Origin: Tabrizicola sp. | Lineage (GTDB): Bacteria; Pseudomonadota; Alphaproteobacteria; Rhodobacterales; Rhodobacteraceae | Length of the DNA: 64,000 nucleotides | Direction: 5' to 3' | Assembly: GCF_030694085.1 (NCBI RefSeq) | Contig: NZ_JAUXZE010000085.1 | Coordinates: forward strand, 48,670-112,669 | Shown here: positions 8,436 through 16,307 of the stretch, in pieces | How the letters are laid out: each line of letters opens with the position of its first letter | Position numbering within the stretch: position 1 is the stretch's first letter | The notes under the pieces: generated by a model | Database searches by the model: none | What the model was told of the DNA's origin: nothing | The model's input: the letters and a program-made list of their open reading frames with translations, nothing else | Program-made: the position numbers and the translations under genes

Positions 8436-9572
8436 TCAGTCCTTGGCGGTACGGCGCTTCTTCTCGACGTCGTAGAAGGGCAGCGAGTGGGTCACGGCCT
8501 TGATCGGGCCATGCGTCCCGCAGCGCACTTCCACCTCCACGCCGTTCACCGCGCAATCGACCGGCAGACGCGCAATCGCCACGACCCAGTCGTTCAGCGG
8601 CGAGTACATCGGCTGCGTCACCACGCCGATCTTCTTGCCATCCTTGTAGACCGGGGCATTGCCGGGGACGTTCTTGCCCTCCAGCTTCAGGCCCCAGATC
8701 TTGAACCGCTCCTTGCCTTGCAGCCGATAGTGCTCCTCGGCCCCGCGGAAGCCGGTCTTGCCCTTGGTGACCGTCCAGTCGAGGCCCAGCTCCCACAAGG
8801 TATCTCCCGGCCCCTCGTTCTCGAACGGATACATTTCCGAGTTGTCGAAGGGGAAGAACAGCAGGTAGCTTTCGGCCCGCAGCATATCCAGCGTCGTAAA
8901 GCGGCAGGGGATGATCCCCATGCTGGCGCCTTCCTCCAGTATGCGGTCCCAGATTTCGCCCGCGTCCTGGCCACGACAGAAGATCTCGTACCCGCGCTCG
9001 CCGGTATAGCCGGTGCGCGACAGGGTGATCGGCTTGCCGAACAGCATCGCCGGCATGTGGCCCATATAGGCCAGCTGGCGCACGGCTGGAATGTGCTTTT
9101 CAAGATAGTCCACCGCCAGCGGGCCTTGCAGCGAAAGGTCATGCAGGTTGTCGTCGAACCGGATCGAGACATCGCGCCCGGTCGCGGCCATGGTCAGTTG
9201 CTCATGCCCCTGACCCGAGCCATGCACCACGGTATAGCTGTTCGGCCCCATCCGGTAGATGATGCAGTCGTCGATGAATTTCCCTGCGTCGTTCAGCATG
9301 CAGCCGTAAACCGACTTGCCGGGGGCAACCTTTTCCGGGTCGCGGGTTGTCGCGCGGTCGATCACGTGGCTCGCCGCATGGCCGGTGATATGGACCTTCT
9401 TCAGGCCAGACACATCCATCAGACCCGCCTTTGTGCGGATCGCCATGTATTCGGCATCCGGGTCGCCCTTGGAATAGGACCATGCGGTTCCCATCCCGCT
9501 CCAGTCCTCAAGGTTGGACCCCAGCGCGCGGTGGCGGTCCATCAGCGCCGAAAAACGCCAGGAATTCGTCAT
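8436..9572 (-). CDS. dmmD: GcvT-like folate-dependent protein of the dimethylamine pathway
   Basis: 378 aa, aminomethyltransferase (GcvT) fold throughout: KVHITGHAASHVIDRATTRD near the start, YTGERGYEIFC in the middle and GPGDTLWELGLD later, the last differing from glycine-cleavage GcvT. It is related to the C-terminal domain of Tdm and probably moves the methyl-derived C1 unit released from dimethylamine onto tetrahydrofolate. The ATG has a strong GGGAGGG ribosome site. First gene of dmmDABC, 54 bases before dmmA. Confidence 0.87.
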   Translation of the reverse strand: MTNSWRFSALMDRHRALGSNLEDWSGMGTAWSYSKGDPDAEYMAIRTKAGLMDVSGLKKVHITGHAASHVIDRATTRDPEKVAPGKSVYGCMLNDAGKFIDDCIIYRMGPNSYTVVHGSGQGHEQLTMAATGRDVSIRFDDNLHDLSLQGPLAVDYLEKHIPAVRQLAYMGHMPAMLFGKPITLSRTGYTGERGYEIFCRGQDAGEIWDRILEEGASMGIIPCRFTTLDMLRAESYLLFFPFDNSEMYPFENEGPGDTLWELGLDWTVTKGKTGFRGAEEHYRLQGKERFKIWGLKLEGKNVPGNAPVYKDGKKIGVVTQPMYSPLNDWVVAIARLPVDCAVNGVEVEVRCGTHGPIKAVTHSLPFYDVEKKRRTAKD

Positions 9573-9680
9573 GAGCAGTCCCTCCCAGTGGGCTTTGATT
9601 TTCGACGAGTGTCAGGCGATTCCCGCCAGAAAGCAATAATGAAGTGCAACAATCTTTCTTACCAGAAAACATCCGCCCAA

Positions 9681-9709
9681 GAAAAAGGCCGCCCCGAAGG
9701 ACGGCCTTT
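9681..9709 (-). terminator. Rho-independent terminator of the APC permease
   Basis: Minus strand: GGCCGTCC, loop TTCG, GGGCGGCC, then TTTTTC. It lies 22 bases beyond the permease stop codon and separates it from dmmD. Confidence 0.8.
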
Positions 9710-9730
9710 CCCAAAGCGGTTTGCGTAGGC

Positions 9731-11485
9731 TCAGGCGGGCAGGACAAAGAACCAGTTGGCCCAAAGCACTACCGCAGCGCCCAGAATCAGCGCCAGGTAG
9801 GGCAGCATCCCGGCCTTGCGCGCGCCCAGCTCGCCATAGGGCAGACCCAGGTCGTCATAGGCCTCTTTCGGGAACTTGCCGCCGTCCTGGAAATAGTGGC
9901 GATACCAGAACACCGGGACGATGAAGGCCGCGAAGATCAGGCCAGACCAAAGCGCGTTCTCATAGCCCCAGACCTTTGCGCCCGCGCCCAGGAACAGTGC
10001 GTTGACGAAGGCCAGCAGCGTGTTCAGCCCGATCAGCCAGGTCGGGGCCTTCCAGGGCCGCTCCATGTGGGCGCTGTCGATGCGGTGGATCCAGCCGGCA
10101 TTCAGGTTCAGGAAGTTGAACAGGATGTAGCCGACGTTCGAGATCGCAAGCACGTAGAAATACCCTCCGGCGTCCGATGCCAGCGCCAAGAGGAAGATGT
10201 TGAACGCAACGTCGGTCCACATCGCGTTGCGCGGCGCGCCGTGGGTGTTGACCTCGCCCAGGTACTTCGGCAGCCAGCCATCGCGCGACCCCTGGTACAG
10301 CGTGCGCGACGATCCGGCCATTGCGGTCATGATCGCCAGGAACAGCGCGATGATCATCAGGATCACGAAGATCTGGGTGATCACCGGACCGCCGCCGATC
10401 ATGTTGCCCAGTGCCTCGCCTACGCCCGTCCCTTCGACGATGCTCGCCTCGGTCATCCCGTCCTGGCCAAGGTAGCCCTGGAACGAGAACGGGATCAGGA
10501 AGAAGAACACCATGCACAGAAGGCCCGAATAGAAGATCGCGCGGAAGGTGTCGCGCTTGGGGTCCTTCAGTTCGCGGGTGTAGCAGACCGCCGTTTCGAA
10601 ACCATAGGTGGACCAGGCCGCGATATACATGCCGCCAAGGAACAGCGTCCAGCCGCCGATGTTCCACGACCCGTCCGCATCAGCATTGGGCGGGGTCAGG
10701 CTGGTGACGTTCATCCAGTCGATCGACCCGGTCAGGATCGGCACCAGACCGACAAGGAACAGCGGGATCAGCACGATCAGCGCCAGCCACTTCTGTGCCG
10801 AAGCGGTCGAGGCGATGCCGCGTTCCTGAATCATCAGGATGATCAGCATCAACACAACGCCGATGATGAAGGTCGAGTTGAAGTGCAGCGTTCCCAGGCC
10901 CGGAATGGTGATCGTGAAGGCCTCATAGACCCGGAACCAGGGCGTCAAAGCCTCGACCCCGGCACTACCGGCGACGGCCTGGATTGCCTGTTCGACCGTC
11001 ACGCCCGCGTTTGCGGCCATATAGGCCACGACCGCCTCGCTGTCGGCGGTGAAGCTGCCGATGTTGGCCGACACCCAATCCACGACCATCTGGCTTTCCG
11101 CCAGCGGGATCGGGAACAGCGCATTCAGGATATATCCCGCGGCAATGGCACAGCCCAAGGACAGCACTGGCGACCAGGCGAACCAGTTGCACCAGACCGA
11201 CAAGGGCGCGATCAGCTTGGAATAGCGCAGCCAGGCGGTCGCGCCGTAGACCGAGGTGCCGCCTGACTTGTTGCCGAACATCCCGGCCATTTCGGCATAG
11301 GTGAAGCTTTGCGAGAACCCCATCAGCATGGACAGGATCCAGACCACGAAGGCATATTGTCCCACGGTCCCCGCGATCCCGCCGATCGAGAACAGCACCA
11401 GGGGCGGCACACCAGCCGCAACCCAGAAGGCGCCCTTCCAGCTTAAAGCACGGACCATCTGGCCCGATCCAGTTTCAGTCGTCAT
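9731..11485 (-). CDS. APC-superfamily permease, candidate methylamine importer
   Basis: 584 aa, about 12-14 membrane segments. The N-terminal GAFWVAAGVPPLVLFSIGG and the later FLGGMYIAAWSTYGFE plus TRELKDPKRDTFRAI match amino-acid/polyamine/organocation permeases. It is longer than most family members (450-500 aa), the extra part being a periplasmic loop near residues 120-200 and a hydrophilic C-terminal region before the last helix. It sits alone between the ammonium-transporter unit and dmmDABC with its own terminator. Import of tri- or dimethylamine is inference from position; no TMAO ABC transporter (tmoXWV) is visible in the window. Confidence 0.85.
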   Translation of the reverse strand: MTTETGSGQMVRALSWKGAFWVAAGVPPLVLFSIGGIAGTVGQYAFVVWILSMLMGFSQSFTYAEMAGMFGNKSGGTSVYGATAWLRYSKLIAPLSVWCNWFAWSPVLSLGCAIAAGYILNALFPIPLAESQMVVDWVSANIGSFTADSEAVVAYMAANAGVTVEQAIQAVAGSAGVEALTPWFRVYEAFTITIPGLGTLHFNSTFIIGVVLMLIILMIQERGIASTASAQKWLALIVLIPLFLVGLVPILTGSIDWMNVTSLTPPNADADGSWNIGGWTLFLGGMYIAAWSTYGFETAVCYTRELKDPKRDTFRAIFYSGLLCMVFFFLIPFSFQGYLGQDGMTEASIVEGTGVGEALGNMIGGGPVITQIFVILMIIALFLAIMTAMAGSSRTLYQGSRDGWLPKYLGEVNTHGAPRNAMWTDVAFNIFLLALASDAGGYFYVLAISNVGYILFNFLNLNAGWIHRIDSAHMERPWKAPTWLIGLNTLLAFVNALFLGAGAKVWGYENALWSGLIFAAFIVPVFWYRHYFQDGGKFPKEAYDDLGLPYGELGARKAGMLPYLALILGAAVVLWANWFFVLPA

Positions 11486-11841
11486 TCCCTCTCTCCTGTC
11501 AGACGGACAGTGCGGCCTTGGGCTTATCGTCTGCCCTTCTTGCCGGATGTCCTGTTGGGTGTTCGCGTCGGATCGTCGTGAGGTGTGGTCCGCTCCTCAG
11601 CCTTTCGCCATCCGGCGCAGAATCGTCTCAGGCAGGCGTGCCCTGCGGCCTGATGTCGCGAAGAAAGCACGGTCTTGCACGCAAGGCGAGAAGAATTTCA
11701 TCTAGGCGAATATTTGTTTCCCAAAAAGTCTGGCCAAGCCGCTGGTGCCCATAGGCAGCCAAAAGGTGCGCGGACCGGGGGGCATCCCCGGTCCGCACAC
11801 TCGACCCGAAGCTGGGTCGATCCGTCAAAGCGGCGCTGGTG
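11486..11841. other. Non-coding stretch between permease and amt unit
   Basis: 356 bases with no convincing gene on either strand. The right part holds two hairpins (11770-11796 and 11801-11820) downstream of the minus-strand amt unit; the left part should hold the permease promoter, but no clear -35/-10 pair could be picked. Confidence 0.6.
11770..11820 (-). terminator. Double hairpin terminator after the amt unit
   Basis: Minus strand: first a 7-bp stem (TCGACCC/GGGTCGA), then an 11-bp stem (GCGGACCGGGG arms) followed by GCACCTTTT. The thymine run is short and offset, so termination may be incomplete. Confidence 0.5.
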
Positions 11842-12006
11842 TCAGCGAGCCTTCCTGTAGGCAGCGCTTTCGTGCCGTGACCCTGCTACAAGGACGACGA
11901 TGCACAGCAGCAACGACAGGCCCAGCCAGATCGCCTCGGTCCCCTGTCCGGCGTAATAGGCGCCTTCCACGGTGCTCCAGTCGGTGATGTTGGTTCCGAT
12001 CAACAT
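11842..12006 (-). CDS. Small single-pass membrane protein paired with Amt
   Basis: 54 aa, starting MLIGTNITDWSTVEG. One strong transmembrane helix (about residues 26-42, IWLGLSLLLCIVVLVAG), then a short basic tail (RHESAAYRKAR), which places the C terminus in the cytoplasm. It begins 13 bases after the amt stop with a good AGGAGAGAGA ribosome site, so it is co-transcribed with the transporter. No family is recognised. An accessory subunit or stabiliser of the ammonium transporter is the simplest inference. Confidence 0.75.
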   Translation of the reverse strand: MLIGTNITDWSTVEGAYYAGQGTEAIWLGLSLLLCIVVLVAGSRHESAAYRKAR

Positions 12007-12019
12007 TCTCTCTCTCCTA

Positions 12020-13408
12020 TCATTCGGCAGGGGTGGCAGGCGCAGGTCTTGCGCCCAGGAACTCGGGATAGGCCTCGACCGGAACCTTGACCTTGTCCAG
12101 GCCCAGGATCTCGGCCGCTTCGGGTACGCGCAGCAGGCCAAGCTTCTTCAGGGCAAGCGAGACGAGGTAGCCCGGAATGAACCCCAGCGCCGCCATCACC
12201 AGCGCGCCCACCACCTGGCCATACAGCGTGATGACCGGAGCCCCCTCGGCCGTCAGCGCCGGATAGCCGCTGGCAAAGATGCCCACCGCGATGACGCCCC
12301 ACAGCCCCACGACCCCATGCAGCGCCACCGCGCCCACCGCGTCGTCGATCCGCAGCTTTTCGACATAGCCCGCGACAAGCGGCATGATCGCCCCGCCGAT
12401 CATCGCAATGACGAAGGCCATCGGCGGCCAGTAAAGGTCCAGCCCCGCCGCGACCGAGATGATCCCGCCCAGCGCGCCCGACATCATCCAGAACGGGTCA
12501 TGCGTCATCACCCAGGCCGCAATCGCGCCCCCGGCAAAGCCCATCAGGATGTTGAAGGTCATTGCCGACAGCGTCACCGGCGTGCCGTAGATCGTGTGGA
12601 AGATGCCGGTGCCCCAGCTCCACGGTTCTCCCGGGAAGATCACGCAGCCCATCAGGAACCCCCAGAAGCCCGCGATGATCAGCATGAGGCCGACCAGCGC
12701 CGCCGGCATCGAATGGCCCGCGATGGCATTGGCGCTGCCGTCCGGGTTGAACTTGCCGATCCGGGCGCCAAGGTTGATCAGCACGCCCAGCGTGAAGAAC
12801 CCGGCAATCGCGTGGACGACGCCCGAGGCGCCGAAGTCATGGTAGCCGAAAGCCGTGACCAGCCAGCCGTCCGCATGCCACCCCCAGGCCGCGCCCAAAA
12901 TCCAGACGAAGCTGCCCAGCACGATGGCCAGGATGGTGAAGCCGACGATGCGGATGCGCTCGATCAGCGACCCGGACATGATGCTGGCCGTCGTCGCCGC
13001 GAACATGGCGAAGGCGCCGAAGAACACCCCCGTCGCACTGTCGGCCACGTTCGGACCCATCGCCGTACCAACCGGGCTTGCAACCGCAACCGCATAGTCC
13101 CAGCCCGAGGTCCCTATCGGTCCCGGGGTCATGCTGAACCCCGTCGGGAAGGCCCAGTAGATGAACCAGCCCGCGTAATAGAAGGTCGGGATGATGAAGG
13201 CGAAGGCCAGGATGTTCTTGATCCCCGAGGCCAGCGCATTCTTCGCGCGGCTGGCCCCCATCTCGTAGGACAGGAACCCGGCGTGGATCAGCACCATCAG
13301 CGGGATGGTCAGCCAGTAGAAGGTTTCCGCTGTCGTACGGTTCAGTCCAGCCAGACTGTCCTTCAGGACGGCAAGCTCTGCGGTCAATGCCGCGATCTGT
13401 TCTTCCAT
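12020..13408 (-). CDS. amt: Ammonium transporter (Amt/MEP/Rh)
   Basis: 462 aa. The twin pore histidines are visible in DFGASGVVHAIAGFF and in VALHGVVGLWG, with the family pattern of 11 helices between. It lacks a cleavable signal peptide but has an unusual hydrophilic, probably coiled-coil N terminus of about 24 residues (EEQIAALTAELAVLKDSLAGL). The open frame continues 130 codons upstream only because no stop intervenes; the ATG at 13408 has GGGGAG before it. Located between tmm and dmm, it would recover or exchange the NH4+ released from methylated amines. No glnK gene accompanies it. Confidence 0.93.
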   Translation of the reverse strand: MEEQIAALTAELAVLKDSLAGLNRTTAETFYWLTIPLMVLIHAGFLSYEMGASRAKNALASGIKNILAFAFIIPTFYYAGWFIYWAFPTGFSMTPGPIGTSGWDYAVAVASPVGTAMGPNVADSATGVFFGAFAMFAATTASIMSGSLIERIRIVGFTILAIVLGSFVWILGAAWGWHADGWLVTAFGYHDFGASGVVHAIAGFFTLGVLINLGARIGKFNPDGSANAIAGHSMPAALVGLMLIIAGFWGFLMGCVIFPGEPWSWGTGIFHTIYGTPVTLSAMTFNILMGFAGGAIAAWVMTHDPFWMMSGALGGIISVAAGLDLYWPPMAFVIAMIGGAIMPLVAGYVEKLRIDDAVGAVALHGVVGLWGVIAVGIFASGYPALTAEGAPVITLYGQVVGALVMAALGFIPGYLVSLALKKLGLLRVPEAAEILGLDKVKVPVEAYPEFLGARPAPATPAE

Positions 13409-13500
13409 GATCGTCTCCCCGTTTGTCGCTGCCGCTGTTTGCATGCCGGGCAGCTGGCAGGGAAAGTTAACCACGGGTCGGCAGCCGCCCTTCATCCAGG

Positions 13501-13514
13501 GCAAAAGTGTTTCC
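13501..13514 (-). promoter_or_regulatory. Possible sigma-54 promoter element for amt
   Basis: Minus strand GGAAACACTTTTGC: GG and GC separated by 10 bases, with TTTTGC like the -12 box, 92 bases upstream of the amt ATG. The bases after GG depart from the TGGCAC consensus, so this is tentative. Sigma-54/NtrC control is common for ammonium transporters. Confidence 0.25.
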
Positions 13515-13604
13515 CGCCAGAGTGACGCCCCTGGCTTGATCCGCCCAATGGAAGGCCGGACTGCGGGCGACTGCACGGAAATCCGGCAGAAGTGAATCCC
13601 AAAG

Positions 13605-13636
13605 CAAAAGGCCCCGGACGATACCGGGGCCTTTTC
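13605..13636 (-). terminator. Terminator of tmm
   Basis: Perfect stem AAAAGGCCCCGG/CCGGGGCCTTTT around an 8-base loop, 18 bases beyond the tmm stop. The symmetrical A and T tracts would let it act on both strands. Confidence 0.85.
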
Positions 13637-13653
13637 CTCTGGTGACACCTGCC

Positions 13654-14997
13654 TCAGTTGCGCAGGTAGCTTTCCATCGAATCCTCCAGCGCATCCTTCC
13701 ACGGCGTGTGGTGGACCGGGGCCATCGTGCCGGTGATGACCGACTTGTAGGCGTTGTTGCGGAAGGCCATGATGTCCTTCTTCTTGTGCTCTTTCCACTC
13801 GAAGAAGGCCTCGCAGGCGCCGTCGACGTCAAAGGACGGATAGTCCGTCTCGGCGATCAGTTCCTTGACGTAGTCGCCCTGATAATGGATCGCGTCGTGG
13901 GCATCCTTGCCCTCATCCTCGTGGCGAACCCGGTCCTCGACATCCTTCATCAGAACGGCCTTGTCCGTCGGGATCTGGATCTTGCCCATGATCGCGTCGC
14001 GGACCCACCACGCCTGCGCGTCGAACATGTTGAAGGTGAACCACTGGTCCTGCATGCCGACATAGAACAGCTTCGGATTGTGGACCCAGGCCACGCCTTT
14101 ATACAGGTCCGCCGTCGCCAGCCGGTTCGCCGTCTTCAGCCGCAGATCGTCCGGCAGGAAGGGGAAGTGGTGCTTGTAGCCGGTGCACAGGATGATCGCG
14201 TCGATCTTCTTGGATGTCCCGTCCGCGAAGTAGGCCGTGGTCTCGTCCACATGGCTTAGCTTCGGGACTTCCTTCCAGTTGTCCGGCCAGTTGAACCCCA
14301 TCGGAGCATTGCGATAGGCGACCGTGATCGACTTCGCGCCGTACTTCCAGCACTGCGATCCGATGTCTTCGGCCGAATAGGACGACCCCAGCAGAAGCAG
14401 GTCCTTGCCCGCAAACTCCCGCGCGTCGCGGAAGTCGTGGGCGTGCAGCACGCGGCCGTTGAACTTGTCGAAGCCGGGGTATTCCGGCACGTTCGGCACG
14501 CTGAAGTGGCCAGAGGCAACGATGACATTGTCGAAGTCCTCGGAATACATCCGGTCGGCCTTCAGGTCATGCACCGTGACGGTGAAGTTGCCCTTGTCCT
14601 CGTTGTACTTGACCATCCGCACCGTGGTGCAGAACCGGATCCAGTCGCGAACGCCCGCCTTCTTCACCCGGCCCTCGATATAGTCGAACAGCACGGCGCG
14701 CGGCGGATAGCTGGCGATCTGCTTGCCGAAATGTTCCTCAAACGAATAATCGGCAAACTCCAGACCCTCCTTGGGGCCGTTCGACCAGAGATAGCGGTAC
14801 ATGCTGCAATGCACCGGCTCGCCGTGTTCATCCAGACCCGTGCGCCAGGTGTAGTTCCACAACCCGCCCCAGTTCGACTGCTTTTCAAAGCAGACGACTT
14901 CGGGAATATCCTCGCCCTTTGCCTTGGCCGACTGGAACGCGCGCAGCTGCGCAAGGCCGGACGGCCCCGCTCCAATGACGGCAACTCTCTTCTTCAT
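13654..14997 (-). CDS. tmm: Trimethylamine monooxygenase (flavin-containing)
   Basis: 447 aa. FAD motif GAGPSG at residues 9-14, the FMO fingerprint FxGxxxHxxxF (FNGRVLHAHDF) in the middle, and the NADPH motif GSSYSAEDIG just after. Length and motifs match bacterial Tmm, which oxidises trimethylamine to TMAO with NADPH and O2. A TTG two codons upstream also opens the frame, but the ATG at 14997 has GGAGG six bases before it. Monocistronic, with its own promoter (15055-15084) and terminator. The product feeds Tdm encoded at the left end of the island. Confidence 0.95.
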   Translation of the reverse strand: MKKRVAVIGAGPSGLAQLRAFQSAKAKGEDIPEVVCFEKQSNWGGLWNYTWRTGLDEHGEPVHCSMYRYLWSNGPKEGLEFADYSFEEHFGKQIASYPPRAVLFDYIEGRVKKAGVRDWIRFCTTVRMVKYNEDKGNFTVTVHDLKADRMYSEDFDNVIVASGHFSVPNVPEYPGFDKFNGRVLHAHDFRDAREFAGKDLLLLGSSYSAEDIGSQCWKYGAKSITVAYRNAPMGFNWPDNWKEVPKLSHVDETTAYFADGTSKKIDAIILCTGYKHHFPFLPDDLRLKTANRLATADLYKGVAWVHNPKLFYVGMQDQWFTFNMFDAQAWWVRDAIMGKIQIPTDKAVLMKDVEDRVRHEDEGKDAHDAIHYQGDYVKELIAETDYPSFDVDGACEAFFEWKEHKKKDIMAFRNNAYKSVITGTMAPVHHTPWKDALEDSMESYLRN

Positions 14998-15054
14998 GGT
15001 CAACCTCCGGATGGTGAGTCTTTTATCACGCGTCGGGCGCGCTGGTTTTGGGCT

Positions 15055-15084
15055 AGCCTAGTGACAAAGTTGCGCCTGTGTCAA
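15055..15084 (-). promoter_or_regulatory. Predicted sigma-70 promoter of tmm
   Basis: Minus strand TTGACA, 18-nt spacer, TAGGCT, about 58-87 bases upstream of the tmm ATG. The -35 is perfect consensus; the -10 is weak, which would fit an activated promoter. Confidence 0.4.
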
Positions 15085-15109
15085 ATCTTCTTCCTGTTGG
15101 TAAACAGAC

Positions 15110-15143
15110 CGCCCCCGGGATCACATGTCCAGTGGGGGCGGCC
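15110..15143 (-). terminator. Terminator of the universal stress protein gene
   Basis: Minus strand CCGCCCCC and GGGGGCGG arms around an 18-base loop, followed by TCTGTTT, located 37 bases past the usp stop and upstream of the tmm promoter. Confidence 0.6.
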
Positions 15144-15179
15144 TTACAACTTCTGCAAGAAAGTTAAGCGCAAGCTGAC

Positions 15180-15593
15180 CTAACGGGCAATGGTCACGGT
15201 GCAATGTGCGCGCGTTGCCACTTCGCTGGCGACCGACCCCAGGACCAGCCGCTGCAACCCGCGCTTGTCGCCGGTTCCCATGACGATATGGGTATAACCA
15301 TTCTGCTCGGCATAAGCGATGATCGCAGGGGCCGCCTCCCGCGCGACGACCTCGACCGTGCCGACATCGGTGGCCCCTTCGCTTTTCGCCAGCGCCTCGG
15401 CATCGGCCATCAGCTTCTGCACGTCCTCGGCTTTCCAGTGGCTGATCGTTGGACCCCGCGCGCCACCGTGGGCGATGTTGACAACGCAGATCGTCAGATG
15501 GCCGCCGGTTGCCTTGGCAACCTCTGCTGCCTGAAGGACCCCGACCGTGGCGTGATCGCTTCCGTCGGTGGGGCAAAGAATCTTGGCTGTCAT
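15180..15593 (-). CDS. Universal stress protein, single UspA domain
   Basis: 137 aa. Starts AKILCPTDGSDHA and ends in the nucleotide-binding pattern MGTGDKRGLQRLVLGSVASEVATRAHCTVTIAR, close to the G-2x-G-9x-G(S/T) ATP motif of UspA proteins. The ATG at 15593 has GAAGGGA nine bases before it; a second ATG nine bases upstream is too close to that site. An FNR-type box (15654-15667) lies centred 67 bases upstream, so low-oxygen induction is likely. Its role in the amine island is unclear. Confidence 0.88.
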   Translation of the reverse strand: MTAKILCPTDGSDHATVGVLQAAEVAKATGGHLTICVVNIAHGGARGPTISHWKAEDVQKLMADAEALAKSEGATDVGTVEVVAREAAPAIIAYAEQNGYTHIVMGTGDKRGLQRLVLGSVASEVATRAHCTVTIAR

Positions 15594-15653
15594 GATGTCC
15601 ATTCCCTTCACAGTTGGCTGGACACCACCAACCATCAAACGGCACACTCGGCT

Positions 15654-15667
15654 TTGACCTGCGTCAA
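15654..15667. promoter_or_regulatory. FNR/CRP-type box upstream of usp and cupin genes
   Basis: TTGACCTGCGTCAA, a TTGAC-N4-GTCAA inverted repeat. It lies in the divergent usp/cupin region, 61 bases from the usp start and 37 from the cupin start, fitting FnrL/Dnr-family control of usp. Confidence 0.6.
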
Positions 15668-15703
15668 TAAAGTTCACCCGCAGGCAAATTTTCGGAGCCC
15701 GCC

Positions 15704-16066
15704 ATGCAGCCTGTCGACCCCAAGGACCGCCGGATCGCGAACATTCACAGCGCCCGTTTCACCCCCTTCGTCTATCCCGACGGCGTGGCGCTGGGGGATA
15801 CGGTCCTGCAACTGGATAAGGATCAGCCGCTCGGCACCGGCTTCCACGTCTACCGTATGCCCCCCGGCATGACGACGCGCGGCCACCGCCACAACGGGCA
15901 CGAGCAGTTCCTGATCCTCGAAGGCGAGCTGCACGAAAGTGACGGCACGATCCTGCGGGCCGGGGACCTGGTGTTCTACCGCGACGGCACCGAGCACAAT
16001 TCCTTCACGCCCGATGGCTGCCTTCTGGCCGTCCACATCACTGCGCCGGAAACCCCGGTCGACTAG
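15704..16066 (+). CDS. Cupin-domain protein
   Basis: 120 aa. A single cupin barrel, with motif 1 as GHRHNGHEQFLILEGEL (metal-ligand histidines and glutamate) and motif 2 as DLVFYRDGTEHN. Such small cupins act as metal-dependent enzymes or effector-binding modules; no DNA-binding part is present. CGGAG precedes the ATG. It lies divergent from usp and points towards gmaS. Confidence 0.8.
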   Translation: MQPVDPKDRRIANIHSARFTPFVYPDGVALGDTVLQLDKDQPLGTGFHVYRMPPGMTTRGHRHNGHEQFLILEGELHESDGTILRAGDLVFYRDGTEHNSFTPDGCLLAVHITAPETPVD

Positions 16067-16144
16067 GCGCTGCCCTGTCAACCCGCGTCCCCTCTCCCCA
16101 CCGGGGGCGAGGGTCAGGGATTGGGGGGAGAGCCGGGACAAGAG

Positions 16145-16170
16145 AAAAGCCCCGGATCGCTCCGGGGCCA
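16145..16170 (-). terminator. Terminator downstream of gmaS
   Basis: Minus strand GGCCCCGGA, loop GCGA, TCCGGGGC followed by TTTTCTCTT. It would end the mgsABC-gmaS messenger about 135 bases past the gmaS stop. Confidence 0.6.
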
Positions 16171-16288
16171 GTTGGGGGGTTCAGGTCAGGTAACCGCCGT
16201 CGGCACCGGGCCAAACGCCCTGCGCCAGAAGTTAAGAAACAGTGTACGTCCGCAACCAAGCTATTGATAATAATCATGTAGTCGCGAT

Positions 16289-16305
16289 TTTCCACCGTGG
16301 ACAGA
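16289..16305 (-). repeat. Copy of the TGTCCACGGTGG repeat after gmaS
   Basis: Minus strand TCTGTCCACGGTGGAAAA begins 2 bases after the gmaS stop codon. The core TCCACGGTGGA is palindromic. Confidence 0.6.
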
Positions 16306-16307
16306 CC

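Noticed and set aside
13409..13798. N-terminal extension of the ammonium transporter into tmm
   Set aside because: It crosses a strong terminator and part of tmm in another frame; the ATG at 13408 has a good ribosome site.
16289..16305. TGTCCACGGTGG as a DnaA box or origin element
   Set aside because: DnaA boxes are TTATCCACA-like; no cluster of them or AT-rich unwinding region is present.
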